Shown: piece by piece, positions 23,493 through 34,639 of the stretch
How the letters are laid out: every line of letters begins with the position of its first letter
How positions within the stretch are numbered: the stretch's first letter is position 1
Made by a program: the position numbers and the translations under genes
Assembly (NCBI RefSeq): GCF_001641265.1
Contig: NW_020167532.1
Span: 682,001 to 746,000, forward strand
DNA length: 64,000 nucleotides
Direction of reading: 5' to 3'
From: Pseudogymnoascus destructans
Lineage: Eukaryota > Ascomycota > Leotiomycetes > Thelebolales > Thelebolaceae
The notes under the pieces: generated by a model
Database searches by the model: none
Told to the model about the DNA's origin: nothing
The model's input: the letters and a program-made list of their open reading frames with translations, nothing else

Positions 23493-26164
23493 CAGTGTGC
23501 GGCACAGATACCTGATTACCTGTGGTGTTCAGGTAATTACCTGGGTAATTACCTACCTGGGCTCATTCTCAAAATACCTGAGTATCCCGGTATTTTCAGA
23601 TACTTACCCAGATACATGCCAAGTATTGCCAAGTGTAGCCAAGCCGCACAAATGCTAACGTTGAAATACTCGTCTTCATGCTTGATATGGTGATAATTGC
23701 CGTGAAAATGAGTGACTCTCCGTTGTCAGACGTGCCGACGGACCTTGATGGCTATAATCCTCACGATGAGCCAGCCCTACCAGGGCTTTTTACCCCTTTT
23801 CAGCAATCAAATCCAATTCCTGTCCGTCTACACCCGCCTAGCCAAATGCTACCGCCAACGCAGTCGCTGCTGTTCACGAAGGAACTATATTCAAGAATAC
23901 TACTTGAGAGCAACCCGCCAACTATCAAAGTATGCTGTATGCAGCCTAATTGCGGATACTCGCCCGCAGCTCAAACCCATGCTCAAGCTGCTGCTTCAAC
24001 TGGCAATCTTTGGAAACACTATAGTCTTAAGCATAAAGGAATCTATGATGCTCTTAAACACAAGAATACAGCGCCTTCAAGTCAATCTAGCAGCACATCA
24101 TCATTTTTTGAGCCTCGGAGACCAGCGACCCATGAATCAAGACCAACAAACAATCCAGCCAAATATAGAGAGTTAGTGCTATCGTTTATAGTATCTAATA
24201 ACCTGTCTTTACGCATTATCGAAAGCTATTCATATCGTCAATTAGTACGGTTCTTAAGTCCATCTGTGTTATCACTTTCGTCAAGAACATTGCACCGAGA
24301 ACTACAACGCCAATTCTCATATCACCGAGGCATACTACAGCTTGAACTCCATTCTCATATTATACATGGAGGCCGGATATCCATAACGACAGATGCATGG
24401 TCTGCACGGAACTATACAGAGTATGCTGCTGTTACCGCTCATTGGATTAATGATAAATGGCAGCAGAAATCAAAATTGCTTGATGTGATACATCTTCAAG
24501 AGCCTATTCATAGCGGTGAATACTTAGCTCAGCAATTAGCAGCTGTAACAGATAGTATAGCTATTACAGGCGCTATCTTTACATGCACCCGAGACAACGC
24601 ATCATCAAATACTGTGATGCTCTCAGAATATGAGAAATTGGCTAGCAACGCCCAAACATCAACTCAACAACCTTGGACATTTACTGTCAAAGAAGGCGAT
24701 GTCCGGTGTATTGCACATATCATAAATCTCGCAGTTCAAGCCGCTCTTACGAGTTTAAAAGCAGAACCAGATGTAGAGACAGAGACATACCGGTGTGAGC
24801 AAGGTGCAGCTCGGATTCCATTTAGTAGAGATAGTCATGTGGAAGTCATGAATGCTCTTGCAAAGCTACGAAGACATATCTATGTCTTTCGTAATCGACG
24901 AGCATGGAAGGATGCTTTACAACGACAAGTCAAAGCTATAGGTTTAAAACCACAGCAACTATCACTTGATATGCCAGTACGATGGAATTCAACACATCGT
25001 ATGCTTGATACAGCATTAAAACTCCAAATACCAATCACAGCAGTATGCATAACACAACAGCTTGATATTAGTATGAAAGATATTGCATTAACTACAGGAG
25101 ATTGGGCTGTTATTAAAGATCTTGAACGACTGTTCTTAATATTTCTCAAACCATCAAGATGGCTACAAAGTGATACATATCCGTCACTTAACTTTGCTAT
25201 TCCACTTTATCTTAAAATGATAAATAAAGTTAAGAAGATGCAACAAGAAGTTGGCGAGCACTCAGCAATTGGTATTGCATGCACAGTAGCTTATCAAAAG
25301 CTTCACGCGTATTATACTCTTGCAACAAATCAGCAATGTAAGCACTCAGCTGTAGCTACAATTTGCGATCCACGGATGAACCATACAGTGTTTAAAAAGA
25401 TATATCCAGATAGTACAGATCATGTACGAATCACACGGGCAAGAGCACAGTTTGAAGATGTTTGTAGAACATATAAGACACGGCAATATCATCTGGATAC
25501 AGAGCGTATTGAACGTGAAACAGCTCTTGCAGATGCATTAGGAAATGCAAATACTAGAGTGCAAGAACCAGATTCTGATGAAGATTTATTTGCATCAGAG
25601 GGTATATCATTTGAAGAACCAGAATGGAAACGATGGATGCTTGAACCACGGCCTGGTGAGCATACTGATATTCTCAAATATTGGTCTGCAAAGCAATATC
25701 AATATCCAATAATTGCTCAAGTTGCTCGAGACCATCTTGCAATTCCTGCGACATCAGCACCATCAGAACGGGTATTTAGCAATGGTAGCGATATCATTAC
25801 TAAGAAAAGGAATAGATTGTCGCCATCGACAATTAGATATCTGCTTTGCTTACGGAATTGGGGTTATTTACCAGATGCCGACAGCGACGGTGATGATGCA
25901 GATGATGAGGCAGAAGAATAGGAATAGGGGCTGTCTATTTTATTATTATATTTGTCACGAGTTTCACTTTTCTAGTTACATATTCTAGTTACATATCATT
26001 ATCTATTTCAAATATCAAAAGCGTCATTTTTGTATACGGAATTGAGGCTCAACTACCTGCTAAAGTATCTGTAAATACCTACCTTACCTGAGCAAAGTCG
26101 CTCAGATACTTACCTTACCTGGCGAGGACCCAGATACTACCTGGGTAGTATCTGCCGAACACTG
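23493..26164 (+). mobile_element. hAT transposon hAT-2, copy 1 (2672 bp), apparently intact
   Basis: Terminal inverted repeats are CAGTGTGCGGCACAGATACC at the left and, read inward, CAGTGTTCGGCAGATACT at the right. The 8-bp flanks are TATTAGTT (23485-23492) and TATTATTT (26165-26172), matching at 7 of 8. Subterminal regions are dense in AGGTAATTACCT/CAGGTA words on both ends, typical of hAT transposase binding regions. Copy 2 at 56706-59377 has exactly the same length. The element sits between transportin and RCC1 without touching either ORF. Confidence 0.95.
23708..25921 (+). CDS. hAT-2 transposase, copy 1
   Basis: 737 aa from the ATG at 23708. I prefer this to the in-frame ATG at 23678 because MSDSPLSDVPTDLD aligns with the start of the related dead hAT-3 protein (MSDSKLSDAPEDLD). 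Domains: a BED-type zinc finger near residues 77-112 (CCMQPNCGYSPAAQ ... NLWKHYSLKHKG), and the RNase H-like catalytic core with TTDAWSARNYTEYAAVTAHW and TRDNASSNT. Further on are YVFRNRRAWKDAL and the C-terminal hAT dimerisation domain (ILKYWSAKQYQYPIIAQVAR, then SAPSERVFSNG, RNRLSPSTI). An acidic tail ends the protein. No stop or frameshift interrupts it, so it is a candidate for a working cut-and-paste transposase acting in the nucleus. Confidence 0.93.
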   Translation: MSDSPLSDVPTDLDGYNPHDEPALPGLFTPFQQSNPIPVRLHPPSQMLPPTQSLLFTKELYSRILLESNPPTIKVCCMQPNCGYSPAAQTHAQAAASTGNLWKHYSLKHKGIYDALKHKNTAPSSQSSSTSSFFEPRRPATHESRPTNNPAKYRELVLSFIVSNNLSLRIIESYSYRQLVRFLSPSVLSLSSRTLHRELQRQFSYHRGILQLELHSHIIHGGRISITTDAWSARNYTEYAAVTAHWINDKWQQKSKLLDVIHLQEPIHSGEYLAQQLAAVTDSIAITGAIFTCTRDNASSNTVMLSEYEKLASNAQTSTQQPWTFTVKEGDVRCIAHIINLAVQAALTSLKAEPDVETETYRCEQGAARIPFSRDSHVEVMNALAKLRRHIYVFRNRRAWKDALQRQVKAIGLKPQQLSLDMPVRWNSTHRMLDTALKLQIPITAVCITQQLDISMKDIALTTGDWAVIKDLERLFLIFLKPSRWLQSDTYPSLNFAIPLYLKMINKVKKMQQEVGEHSAIGIACTVAYQKLHAYYTLATNQQCKHSAVATICDPRMNHTVFKKIYPDSTDHVRITRARAQFEDVCRTYKTRQYHLDTERIERETALADALGNANTRVQEPDSDEDLFASEGISFEEPEWKRWMLEPRPGEHTDILKYWSAKQYQYPIIAQVARDHLAIPATSAPSERVFSNGSDIITKKRNRLSPSTIRYLLCLRNWGYLPDADSDGDDADDEAEE

Positions 26165-26983
26165 TATTATTTTACAAGCCCCAATGGTATTCTTGTTGTG
26201 TGTAGAGGTTCTATTGTAGAATAATTCAGGGTTGACGACAATGTGAATGAACTCCTATTGTTAGAGCTTAGTTTGTCTTAGCTTGTGGATTTCCCATTGT
26301 GCCCGTGATGCAGCCATGCTATCGAGGATCTCACAATAGCTTCAATGTCTCGAGCTCAAACTGGCAAGAGAAACCATGAAGAAAATACTTTTCGTTCCTT
26401 CCTTCCTTCTACTTTTCTTCCTTTACACTTATTTCCACAATTTTGTTCTTTTTAAAAACCTCTCGACTCGACTTAATCAATCACTCACTCTCTGGTGAAT
26501 ATCATCTTCTCAAACGGGTCTCGAAATCACTGCTGACTCATCAAAGAAAACCAACCTTTTCCCCCTGACCAATCAGAACCCCCATTTCGAGATGGGTTAC
26601 TCTTTGCGAGCCAGAAAGGCAGCCCCTGCAGGTACCATCGCTGACCACAAAAACGGGTACGTGCCGTCCACTCCGTCTCCAATATTATTTCATTATTGCG
26701 CGCGCGAGGCTATAAACATCGAGGGCTTCTTTGTTGTGAGCCGGCGTACTGGAATTTTTTTCAACAACCTCTTTGAGCGGATTCATACTCTTTCCCATTG
26801 CACACTGCAATATCCACTTCCGCTCTTCATAATTCGCTATTTACCTTTATTTCACCCTTGTGTTAACTCCTTTTCTGTTCGCCGCACGCGTCGCAATTTC
26901 TGGCGCTTTCGAGAATCGCACCTCGGATCTATTCAACTACATACATCAGAACAATCCATTGACTCTTTAGTCCTGGCACCAGG
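26165..26983. promoter_or_regulatory. RCC1 upstream region, CT-rich
   Basis: Pyrimidine-rich tract at about 26392-26440 (CGTTCCTTCCTTCCTTCTAC), as often found in fungal promoters. An ATG-led open frame at 26592 begins MGYSLRARKAAPAG but shows no homology I recognise, and may be an upstream ORF in the leader. Confidence 0.5.
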
Positions 26984-28804
26984 ATGGCACCAAAGCGCAA
27001 AGCAGCTGCGCTGGTCGGTGAAGAGACCGCTTCGAAGAAGACCAGGGCTACTCGTAAGCTTTTATCCTTCTTGACCTTTCCAACATGGAGCTTTGGATTG
27101 CACTGACCCCAAACAGCCGCAGCCCGCAAGATCGCCGTGCCGAAGGCGGCCGAATTGAAGAAGGCGACTGTCGCCAAGAAGGCCGCCGTCGAGAAGAAGC
27201 CCGTCAAGAAGGCGGTTGCGGAGAAAAAGACCGAGGCTGCCAAGCCAAAGAAGGCGGCTGCCAAATCAAAGAAAGCCGAGCCCAAGAAGGTCGAGGAAGA
27301 GGAGTCATCTGAAGAAGAAGAGGCCTCCGAGGATGAAGCTGCTGCTGAGCCCAAGGTTGCTCCAAAGGCCAAAAGGGCACCAAAGCCAAAGGCGGCCCCA
27401 AAGCCAGCTCCAGCGCCAGCACCAAAGGTCGTCAAGTTCGGCCCTACCATCAACAAGGCTCCCACTCAGAAATTGGATGTTTACGTCTTCGGTGAAGGCA
27501 CTTCTGGCGAGCTTGGCCTTGGCAACAAAACAATCGACAACAAGAAGCCGATTGATGTCAAGCGTCCCCGTCTCAATGAGAACCTGTCCGCCTCGAAGGT
27601 CGGCGTCGTTCAGATTTCGGTTGGAGGCATGCACTGCGCTGCCTTGACCCACGACAACAAGATCCTCACTTGGGGTGTCAATGACCAGGGTGCACTGGGC
27701 CGCGACACGAAGTGGGAAGGCGGTCTCAAGGACATGGACGATGGAATCGATAGCGGCTCAGAGTCTGACGACGAGGATGCCATGAACCCACGCGAAAGCA
27801 CACCTGCAGCCGTTGACCCCAAGCATTTCCCAGAGGGCATCGTGTTCACTCAAGTTTGCGCAAGTGATAGCGCTACGTTCGTCGTGACTGCCGATGGCTC
27901 TGTCTGGGGATGGGGCACGTTTAGAGTGAGTATCCTATCCTGGCGCTATTTGTATCAGTTACTAACTATTTGTTAGAGCAACGACGGCATTCTCGGGTTC
28001 ACTCCAGAGATCATGGTGCAAAACACCCCGATGAAGATCCCGGAGCTGAAGAAGATCACCACCCTGTCCGCCGGCGCCAACCACATCCTTGCTCTCGATG
28101 CCAAGAACAACGTTTGGGCCTGGGGCAGTGGCCAGCAGAACCAGCTTGGTCGCAGAGTCGTGGAGCGCACACGTACCGGTGGCCTCATTCCCCGTGAATT
28201 CGGCCTTCCTCGTGGCAGGATTGAACAGGTTGCTACCGGCGCATACCACAGCTTCGCCGTCAGCAAGGATGGCCGCGTCTGGGCTTGGGGCCTCAACAAC
28301 TTTGGCGAGTGTGGCATTGTCGAGGGTGCTGGTGAGGACAATGCAGTGATCCCGAAACCAACCGTCGTCACTGAGCTCAAGCCCTACAACATCAAGGAGA
28401 TCACTGGCGGAGGTCACCACTCAATTGCTTGCACCGATAAGGGCGAGCTTCTCGCATGGGGCCGTTCCGATGGAGGTCAGCTTGGTGTTGATATCTCCAA
28501 GGTCCCCAAAGAGCACATCACCTTTGATGAGCGCGAGAACCCTCGCATGGTTACAGTTCCAGTTGTCGTTCCAGGTATCAAGGCTGCTACTGTTGCTGCT
28601 GGCGGTGACAACTCTTTCGCTGTCGACACTGAGGGCAAGGCTTACAGCTGGGGCTTCAGTGCCAATTACCAGACTGGTCAGGGAAGCGATGATGATGTGG
28701 ATATCGCAACTCACATCGACAACACTGCTGTTCGCGGCAAGAAGCTGAACTTCGCTGGTGCTGGTGGACAGTTCTCGATCCTCACTGCGCCGGCTGATAT
28801 ATAA
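26984..28804 (+). CDS. RCC1-type Ran guanine nucleotide exchange factor
   Basis: CDS join(26984..27053,27117..27925,27977..28804), 568 aa. The introns are 63 bp (GTAAGC...AACAG) and 51 bp (GTGAGT, TACTAAC branch, GTTAG). The N-terminal ~140 residues are a Lys/Ala/Glu-rich tail (MAPKRKAAALVGEETASKK) suited to nuclear localisation and chromatin binding. The beta-propeller follows with RCC1 repeats such as DVYVFGEGTSGELGLGNK, ILTWGVNDQGALGRDTKW, VWAWGSGQQNQLGR, VWAWGLNNFGECG, LLAWGRSDGGQLG and YSWGFSANYQTGQG. An acidic insert (SGSESDDEDAMN) lies in the second blade. RCC1 loads GTP on Ran at chromatin and so drives the transport cycle that transportin also uses. Fungal names are PIM1 or PRP20; I do not assign a locus-specific symbol. 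Confidence 0.95.
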
Positions 28805-29440
28805 GCTGCGCATACTAAATACACGCACATTTTCGACTTCGTCATTTTACTCTGGAATCATTCTTCGTCGCTTGGGTGCCTCTACTCACTCTTCGTTGAT
28901 TGGGTATCTCTGTCACCCATACTACTCTTCGGACTCCAATTTTAATATTGCATGCATGTTTGGCGTTTCCCAGGATGTAACTGGTGTGTGCCATAAATAG
29001 GAGGGTACATTTGCTGGTTTTCGAGGTGAAAGGGTCACAGATCAGAGTATAGTTGTCTTTAGGTGATTTTTTGCATGAATCAAAACTTGTTCTTACATTT
29101 AATTTAACTTTGTGCCCGTAATTTTCAACGTTCTAAAAGCCCCCCCAATGCTCCCCATCTTAATATATCGTACATTTACAAGCTCAACATACATCTCTCC
29201 CTCTCTCTCTCGCGTACACCAAAACCCAAAACGCCGTTGCTATGTCCAATACAGAGTGAAGATTTGCTGTTGCTCTCGCAGCCGGAAAGTGGGCGTGGCG
29301 ATGGTGACCGATCCATCCTCAATTATCGTCTTCGTAAGGCGTCGATTTCCTCCCTGCCCCCTTCTTTGCCCGCCGCCGCAAAAGAGCAGTAATTCACGAT
29401 TCTCAGCTCTATTCAGCGTTAACGCCGGCCAACCACACAA
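28805..29440. other. Convergent 3' spacer between RCC1 and PAM16
   Basis: AT-rich 3' UTR-like sequence with a CT microsatellite (about 29194-29211). No coding motif. Confidence 0.55.
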
Positions 29441-29974
29441 CTACCTATCCTTGAATACCTTCGGTTTCCACCCCTTCTTCAGCTCCTCCTCCCTACTCTC
29501 CGCCTCCTCCGCCTTCCTCGCCTCACTCTCAATCCTCTCCCTCGCCCTGAGCACTTTACTCTGTAGATAAAAACTACCTCCCTTCTTCGGATCATTGACA
29601 TCAAACAGCTTCCTAAATCGAGCCATCACGTCCTCCATATCCGTCTTGCCGCCCTTGGGCGGCTTGACGTTGAGGATCTTGCATGCCTCTTCGAGCGTCA
29701 GCCCGGAGTGCGCGTACCCTGCCCCGACAGCGCCGCCGTTCGCCTTGGCTTGCGCTTTTTGGTATTGCGAGGAGGCGGCGGCTTGCTTGTAGGCTTCGGT
29801 GAAGGCGCGGCCAAGAACGCGTGTGCCGGTTATCACGACTTGGGTGATTATGCGATGCGCCTGTTGGGATCGGGTGGTTAGCGAGGAGCTCGGGGGGGAA
29901 GGGGAAAGGGGTGCGGTTTGTGAGTGGGATTTGGAGGAGGGAGGAGGGACAAGGGGAGATGTAAGGCTTACCAT
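29441..29974 (-). CDS. PAM16: PAM16 (TIM16), mitochondrial import motor subunit
   Basis: CDS complement(join(29441..29860,29972..29974)), 140 aa. The first exon consists of the start codon alone: ATG is followed at once by a 111-bp intron (GTAAGC donor, GCTAAC branch site, CCAACAG acceptor). Splicing gives M-AHRIITQVVITGTRVLGRAF, which matches the conserved Pam16 N-terminus. The C-terminal half is the degenerate J-like domain: LTLEEACKILNV, then MARFRKLFDVNDPKKGGSFY, in which the HPD motif is absent, as the family requires. A charged coil ends the protein. Pam16 binds Pam18 and tethers it to the TIM23 translocase at the matrix face of the inner membrane, restraining Hsp70 stimulation. The unspliced frame would add an unrelated Pro/Ser-rich leader. 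Confidence 0.93.
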   Translation of the reverse strand: MVSLTSPLVPPPSSKSHSQTAPLSPSPPSSSLTTRSQQAHRIITQVVITGTRVLGRAFTEAYKQAAASSQYQKAQAKANGGAVGAGYAHSGLTLEEACKILNVKPPKGGKTDMEDVMARFRKLFDVNDPKKGGSFYLQSKVLRARERIESEARKAEEAESREEELKKGWKPKVFKDR

Positions 29975-31600
29975 GGTGAGGATGTAGGGGCGCAGGAATG
30001 GCGGTCCTGGATGCGTGGGAGGGTGCGTGAGGGCCTGGTGAGCGAGGTCGGAGTTAAAGATCTCCAGGAACATTTTGCTCGGCACGGAATTTGCCGCCGT
30101 GAAAAAGGGATCGACTCCGGCTTGGCGCGGCGGGCCTCGCCATTGTTGAACCGCCAATGAGCCTAACAAGTCTTAAATGTAGAGTGTTTGTCTATCTGTT
30201 AAAGATTTATTTAATATTTGTTATCGATATATTATTTATGATTGCCATATGTAGTATTTTAATTTCTGGGAATTTTCTGTGTATGATTTAAAAAAATCAT
30301 GAGTAATTTTATACTGGTGGACCCAAAAGTCTTTTGAGACGGATTCTCCACAGCTCAGAAGTTATATTATCGATTTCAACGAGCGGAGCTTCTCCTCGCA
30401 GTTATAGCTCCTAGCGATTGAGATATTTTATTTTACTCATAGTAGGTGTGAATCCACATCCCTCTTTAGACACTTGGACAGCACGTGTGGTTGGGTCAAC
30501 AACAGCAGCAATTGCACGATATGAGAGACGGGAGATGCAAGATGGGACGTCATAGTGAGCGACGAAAGTAGCAACAAATACCTCATTGTGAGAGATATTT
30601 ACAAGATATCGAAATGCGACCCCTGCAAATTGGAGGCTGAAATGCTCGTAATTATGCATGGTTCAGCCATATGATATCTATTAAAGGAATGCAGCCTCGC
30701 ATGTTTCGAGTATAAATTGTGCAGAGTGAGCTAATCCCGCATCTTCTGGCTAATATGGCCTGGCAATATACCTAGGTAGCTGTTGGCTTTGAGAAGTCGA
30801 CGTCCTTGGAGAAAGAGTTGGCTCGTTCACGTATGCGCCTGTACATGTGATGAATCAGAATGAGTTCATGGCATGAATTTCTCAAGGTTAGGCTGGCACC
30901 GTAGCACACGTGATCGTAATCTACACGTGATGCTGCTCGTGACAAGACTACCAAGAGAGCGGAGACTTTTCGCTTTTGGTGTGTTGCCCTTATTTGTATT
31001 TGTAACCAAGAAGATTCTTTCTTTGGTACGTTATAGACTATATAGTCGACGCAACGGGAAGAAAAATCCCTTGAAGCACGAAAATCTTCTTCTCAACTTG
31101 AAAATGAGTTAAGATTATCCGTAACTTATCCACCCACTTCTGTCCACACTTGCGACACGCGCGCGGGACAAAATACCCCATTCACTTGCGCTGGCAGGTG
31201 GGGTTTTATATGTACTCTAACTTACTTAACTTACTGAGAAGTTATAGTACTGTACTGCACTGTAAGTACCGAGGACCCTCTTCCGCAGTCAGTAATGGGA
31301 AAGTATTGGAAAGTTGCTTTATTGACTTTATTGATTCGAGATTACCTGACGGCACTTTAACTGTTTACTGACTGTACTGGATTGCACCAAGTACCTCCCT
31401 CCACCACCACCACCACCGCCAACCGGATTTCCGTACGGATAAGATCAAGCGAATGCAGCCCACTAATCACTCACTACTACTCCATTCACTTACTCACGCA
31501 CCCAACTTGCAATCCCATACCGTCTCACGACATCCCATACACACTGACTGCTTGACCAACTTCCCCGTCGCGAGGTGGTCCCCGCAGCTGTACATCCTCC
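29975..31600. other. Intergenic region between PAM16 and SIP5-like genes
   Basis: 1.6 kb without a supported gene. AT-rich at 30170-30300. Near 31200-31300 there are short repeats of TACTGTACTG and ACTTAACTTACT words, and a CCA/CCACCAC microsatellite lies at about 31398-31420 close to the SIP5-like start. Confidence 0.5.
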
Positions 31601-33856
31601 ATGGGGAACAGCGCAACAAAGGAGCAGAGACCTTCCTCTGCTGTTGGATACCACAGTCGCCATCAGGATGCGAGTTCATCACAAGCGGGATCAGCGAACC
31701 CATCGACAAACCCGTATTCCGCACGCAGCGGTCGGGGAAGCCGCCATGATCTATCATTCTTGGGCATAGGGTCGACCTTACACCCCGTCGATGGACCGGA
31801 GGTGCGCAGGGAATCAAAGCAGGAAAGAGAGGCAAGGAGGTTAGAAAAGGAAAGGGTGGCAAGGGAGAAGGAGCGTACGAGGAGCATGAAGGAAGAGCAT
31901 GTCGACGGGGGATACTTGGTCACGCAAGGAGTTTATACCGGCACTGAGGACTTCAGCAAACCGGTTGTGAGGCAATTTATGGTAGGCTGTCCACATACAA
32001 CATGCAACTTCAATTGCTGACCCTTATAGATTGAGCGACGCATAGCACCATTTTGGTACGGCCTCAACGACTTCCACCACGAATGGACCGAGCATCAGCT
32101 CGGTGCCGCCGCAAAGGGCCTTCCTATACCAGCTGCGGATGAAATACCTCTGGAGCTCGAGAGACCTCCAACCGTAGAATCACCTCGTGCTTCGACCAAC
32201 AACATAAGTAACCTCACCGTACCTATCGCGGGAAGATCCGATTCATACGCCTCAGATAACTCCTCCCATCTGTCACCAGCAAACTCGGCTTTCCCGGCTT
32301 CACCGTCATCTCCACTCCCCAACCAACCGGTTCATCTGCAAGCGTCATCACCATTTCGCCCACGGTCGAAGACTCTTGCATCCTTAACGTCGAAAAACCC
32401 ACCTCAAAGCGACATAATTCCTCGTGAGGTTCAACTTCCCGTCGATCCTTACGTTAACGGCTTGCGTATGGAAGCATTTCTATACAAAGACGCTACAGAG
32501 TGCCCGATCTGCTTCATATACTATCCACCATACCTAAACAAAACCCGGTGCTGCGACCAGCCCATCTGCTCCGAGTGCTTCGTACAGATTAAGCGGCCCG
32601 ACCCTCATCCTCCGGAGCACGAGCATAACGATCCCTCAAATCCTTCGCAAGAGAACCCAGAGACCTTGGTTTCGGAACCTGCTAATTGCCCTTATTGCCA
32701 ACAAGCAGAATTTGGGGTAACATACGAAGCTCCCCCGTTCAGGCGGGGTTTGACATATGCAAACTTAGGGCCAACAAGCTATGGCTCTGCAATGTCATCA
32801 TCATCGTCTTTAAATTCCGCAGTCAGCCCTTCACTTAAACCAATCGCTGGACGACGAAGGACGACCTCGGTATCAGCTAGCGATGCCACAGTCATTACTA
32901 CCGACAAAGTAAGGCCAGACTGGGCAACTAAGCTGGCAAATGCCAGGAATCACGTTGCGCGGAGATCGGCCGCGGCTACCGCTCTTCATACAGCTGCTTA
33001 TATGATGGGAAGTGGGGGTTCAGAAAGCAGGAGCTTTGGATTTTCAAGCCGCTTTCGTAACCGTGGTAGTCCAGTGGATAGTAGCGCGGGTACCCCAACC
33101 GAGCAGGGGCCTGACGCTGCAGCTCGATTGGCTGCCTTCTCGACGTTAGCGGAGCAACAGGCCCAGAGGCGTGAGGCGCAGGCCGACCCTGGCTCGAGGC
33201 GCAGGAGGTCACGGGTGGAGGACCTGGAGGAGATGATGATGATGGAAGCTATTCGTCAGAGCCTGGTCGCAGAAGAGGAGCGCAAGCGAAAGGACGAGAA
33301 GGATGCAAAGAAGGATGCAAAGAAGGATGCAAAGAAGGAGGCTAAGAAGAGAGAGAAGGCAGAGAAGAAAGCAGAAAAGGCTGCTAAGAAAGGAGTATAC
33401 GGTAGCGGTGCTACCAGTATAAGTGGGAGCGCATTGAGCCTGGTTCTTCCTGGCGTGGGGCGGAGGCGGGGAAACAGCGGAAGCTCTGCTATTGCGATAG
33501 AGGCCGCTGCGAACAAGAACGATAAGGGGAAGGATGTGGACAGGGGAGCAGTGGCGCCGTCGACATCATCATCATCGGATAACCCATCCCATAGTGATGA
33601 AGCCCCAACTGCTGTCCCTGCTACACTCCCAACTGGAGCACCCACATTCCGACATCATGTTGAGGAACCGACCCCAGAGCTTCTAACTCACGAGTTCCCT
33701 CCACATTCTCCAACTACGACAGCGCCAGAAAGGCCGTCTCACTTGAGGCAAATGTCGAACGCGTCCTCACCCCCGTCCTCAATTGTTGAGTCCGTCCGTA
33801 GTTCCATCAAGGGCGATTTTCCAGGATCATCATCCTCTGTAGCCTACGTGCTATAG
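31601..33856 (+). CDS. SIP5-like RING-type zinc-binding protein
   Basis: CDS join(31601..31981,32030..33856), 735 aa. The 48-bp intron (GTAGGC donor, TGCTGAC branch, TATAG acceptor) joins VVRQFM to IERRIAPFWYGLND. The N-terminus MGNSATKEQ has a glycine at position 2 that could be myristoylated. A charged helix (RRESKQEREARRLEKERVAR) follows. A RING-like cluster sits near residues 282-320: ATECPICFIYYPPYLNKTRC, then CDQPICSECFVQIKR. The C-terminal half is low-complexity with a Lys/Ala/Asp repeat (KKDAKKDAKKDAKKEAKK). Yeast Sip5 interacts with the Snf1 kinase and Reg1/Glc7, linking it to glucose signalling. The length is greater than in yeast, as is usual in filamentous fungi. Confidence 0.9.
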
Positions 33857-34160
33857 AATTTTAGGCTTATCCTACTTGGCTAGAACTAGGCATCTCAACT
33901 TAATATAAGTTGTTCACACTGTACCATAATATGCTAGAGAATGCTTAAATTGCCAAGACATGTGCTTCGTACGCAATCGCGGCGCACATGTCGATCTGCA
34001 ATCTTTCAAAACGCTAAGCCACAGTATAATCGTGGTGGTAAGCGATATGCGTTCGCGATATGCGTTCACGACATTTTACATAGTAAATTAACCAAAATCG
34101 CAACTTCTTCATTTTCTATAGCCACTATTTACGTCCTTTTTAGTAATTAACAACTTTATA
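33857..34160. other. SIP5-like 3' region and boundary to transposon block
   Basis: About 300 bp of AT-rich sequence with no gene recognised. Pogo-G starts right after the TA at 34159-34160. Confidence 0.5.
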
Positions 34161-34530
34161 ATGTATTTCACGAGCGAGTTGCCCACACGGGCGAGTTGCC
34201 CAAAAACACCAAAACACGTCAACTTTGACTACAGACAACATACCGCAATCAGCACAACCCCAATCCTCTAATAAAGAGGGTAGAATACTATTAGCTATTC
34301 AGGCACTAAAGGAACGTCAATTTAAGACTGTCCGAGCTGCTGCATTATCGTAGGACGTGCCACGTAAGACCCTAAGCAACAGAATGAACGGTATGACTTC
34401 TCGACGCGACTCTACTCCTAACTCACGTAAGTTGACTTAATACGAAGAGTCAGCTCTCATTTAATACATTCTCGACTTAGATTCACGTGGATTTCCACCC
34501 CGACCCTAAGTGTTAGAGGTGATTGCGGAA
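34161..34530 (+). pseudogene. Pogo-G relic: left terminal repeat and transposase N-terminus
   Basis: It follows a TA and begins ATGTATTTCACGAGCG. It contains the direct repeat GCGAGTTGCCCA twice (34174-34185 and 34191-34202; period 17). The reading frame downstream is that of a pogo transposase N-terminus with HTH psq features (EGRILLAIQALKERQF, VPRKTLSNRMNGMTS, then ESALI-YILDLDSRGFPPR). Several TAG/TAA stops interrupt it. The presumed start codon reads ATA, which is the expected ATG with a TpG-to-TpA change. The catalytic part is missing. Its terminal repeat resembles that of pogo-F at 62969, so the two are one family. Confidence 0.75.
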
Positions 34531-34637
34531 AGTGGGAATTACAAACGGATTTGTATGGTAATCCCCAACCACCGTAATTGATTCCTTGCGGGTAACGGAG
34601 CAGAAGCTTCACAGTAGAACACGGTAAATACAGTATA
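34531..34637. other. Short spacer left of pogo-A
   Basis: No recognisable content. It may be the truncated end of the pogo-G relic or host sequence. Confidence 0.35.
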
Positions 34638-34639
34638 TA

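Noticed and set aside
26592..27074. 160-aa ORF upstream of RCC1 as a separate gene
   Set aside because: It overlaps the RCC1 start in another frame and has no recognisable domain; better seen as leader sequence or an upstream ORF.
33256..33645. 129-aa minus-strand ORF rich in Phe and Ser
   Set aside because: It is the complement of the Lys/Asp/Ala repeats of the SIP5-like gene.
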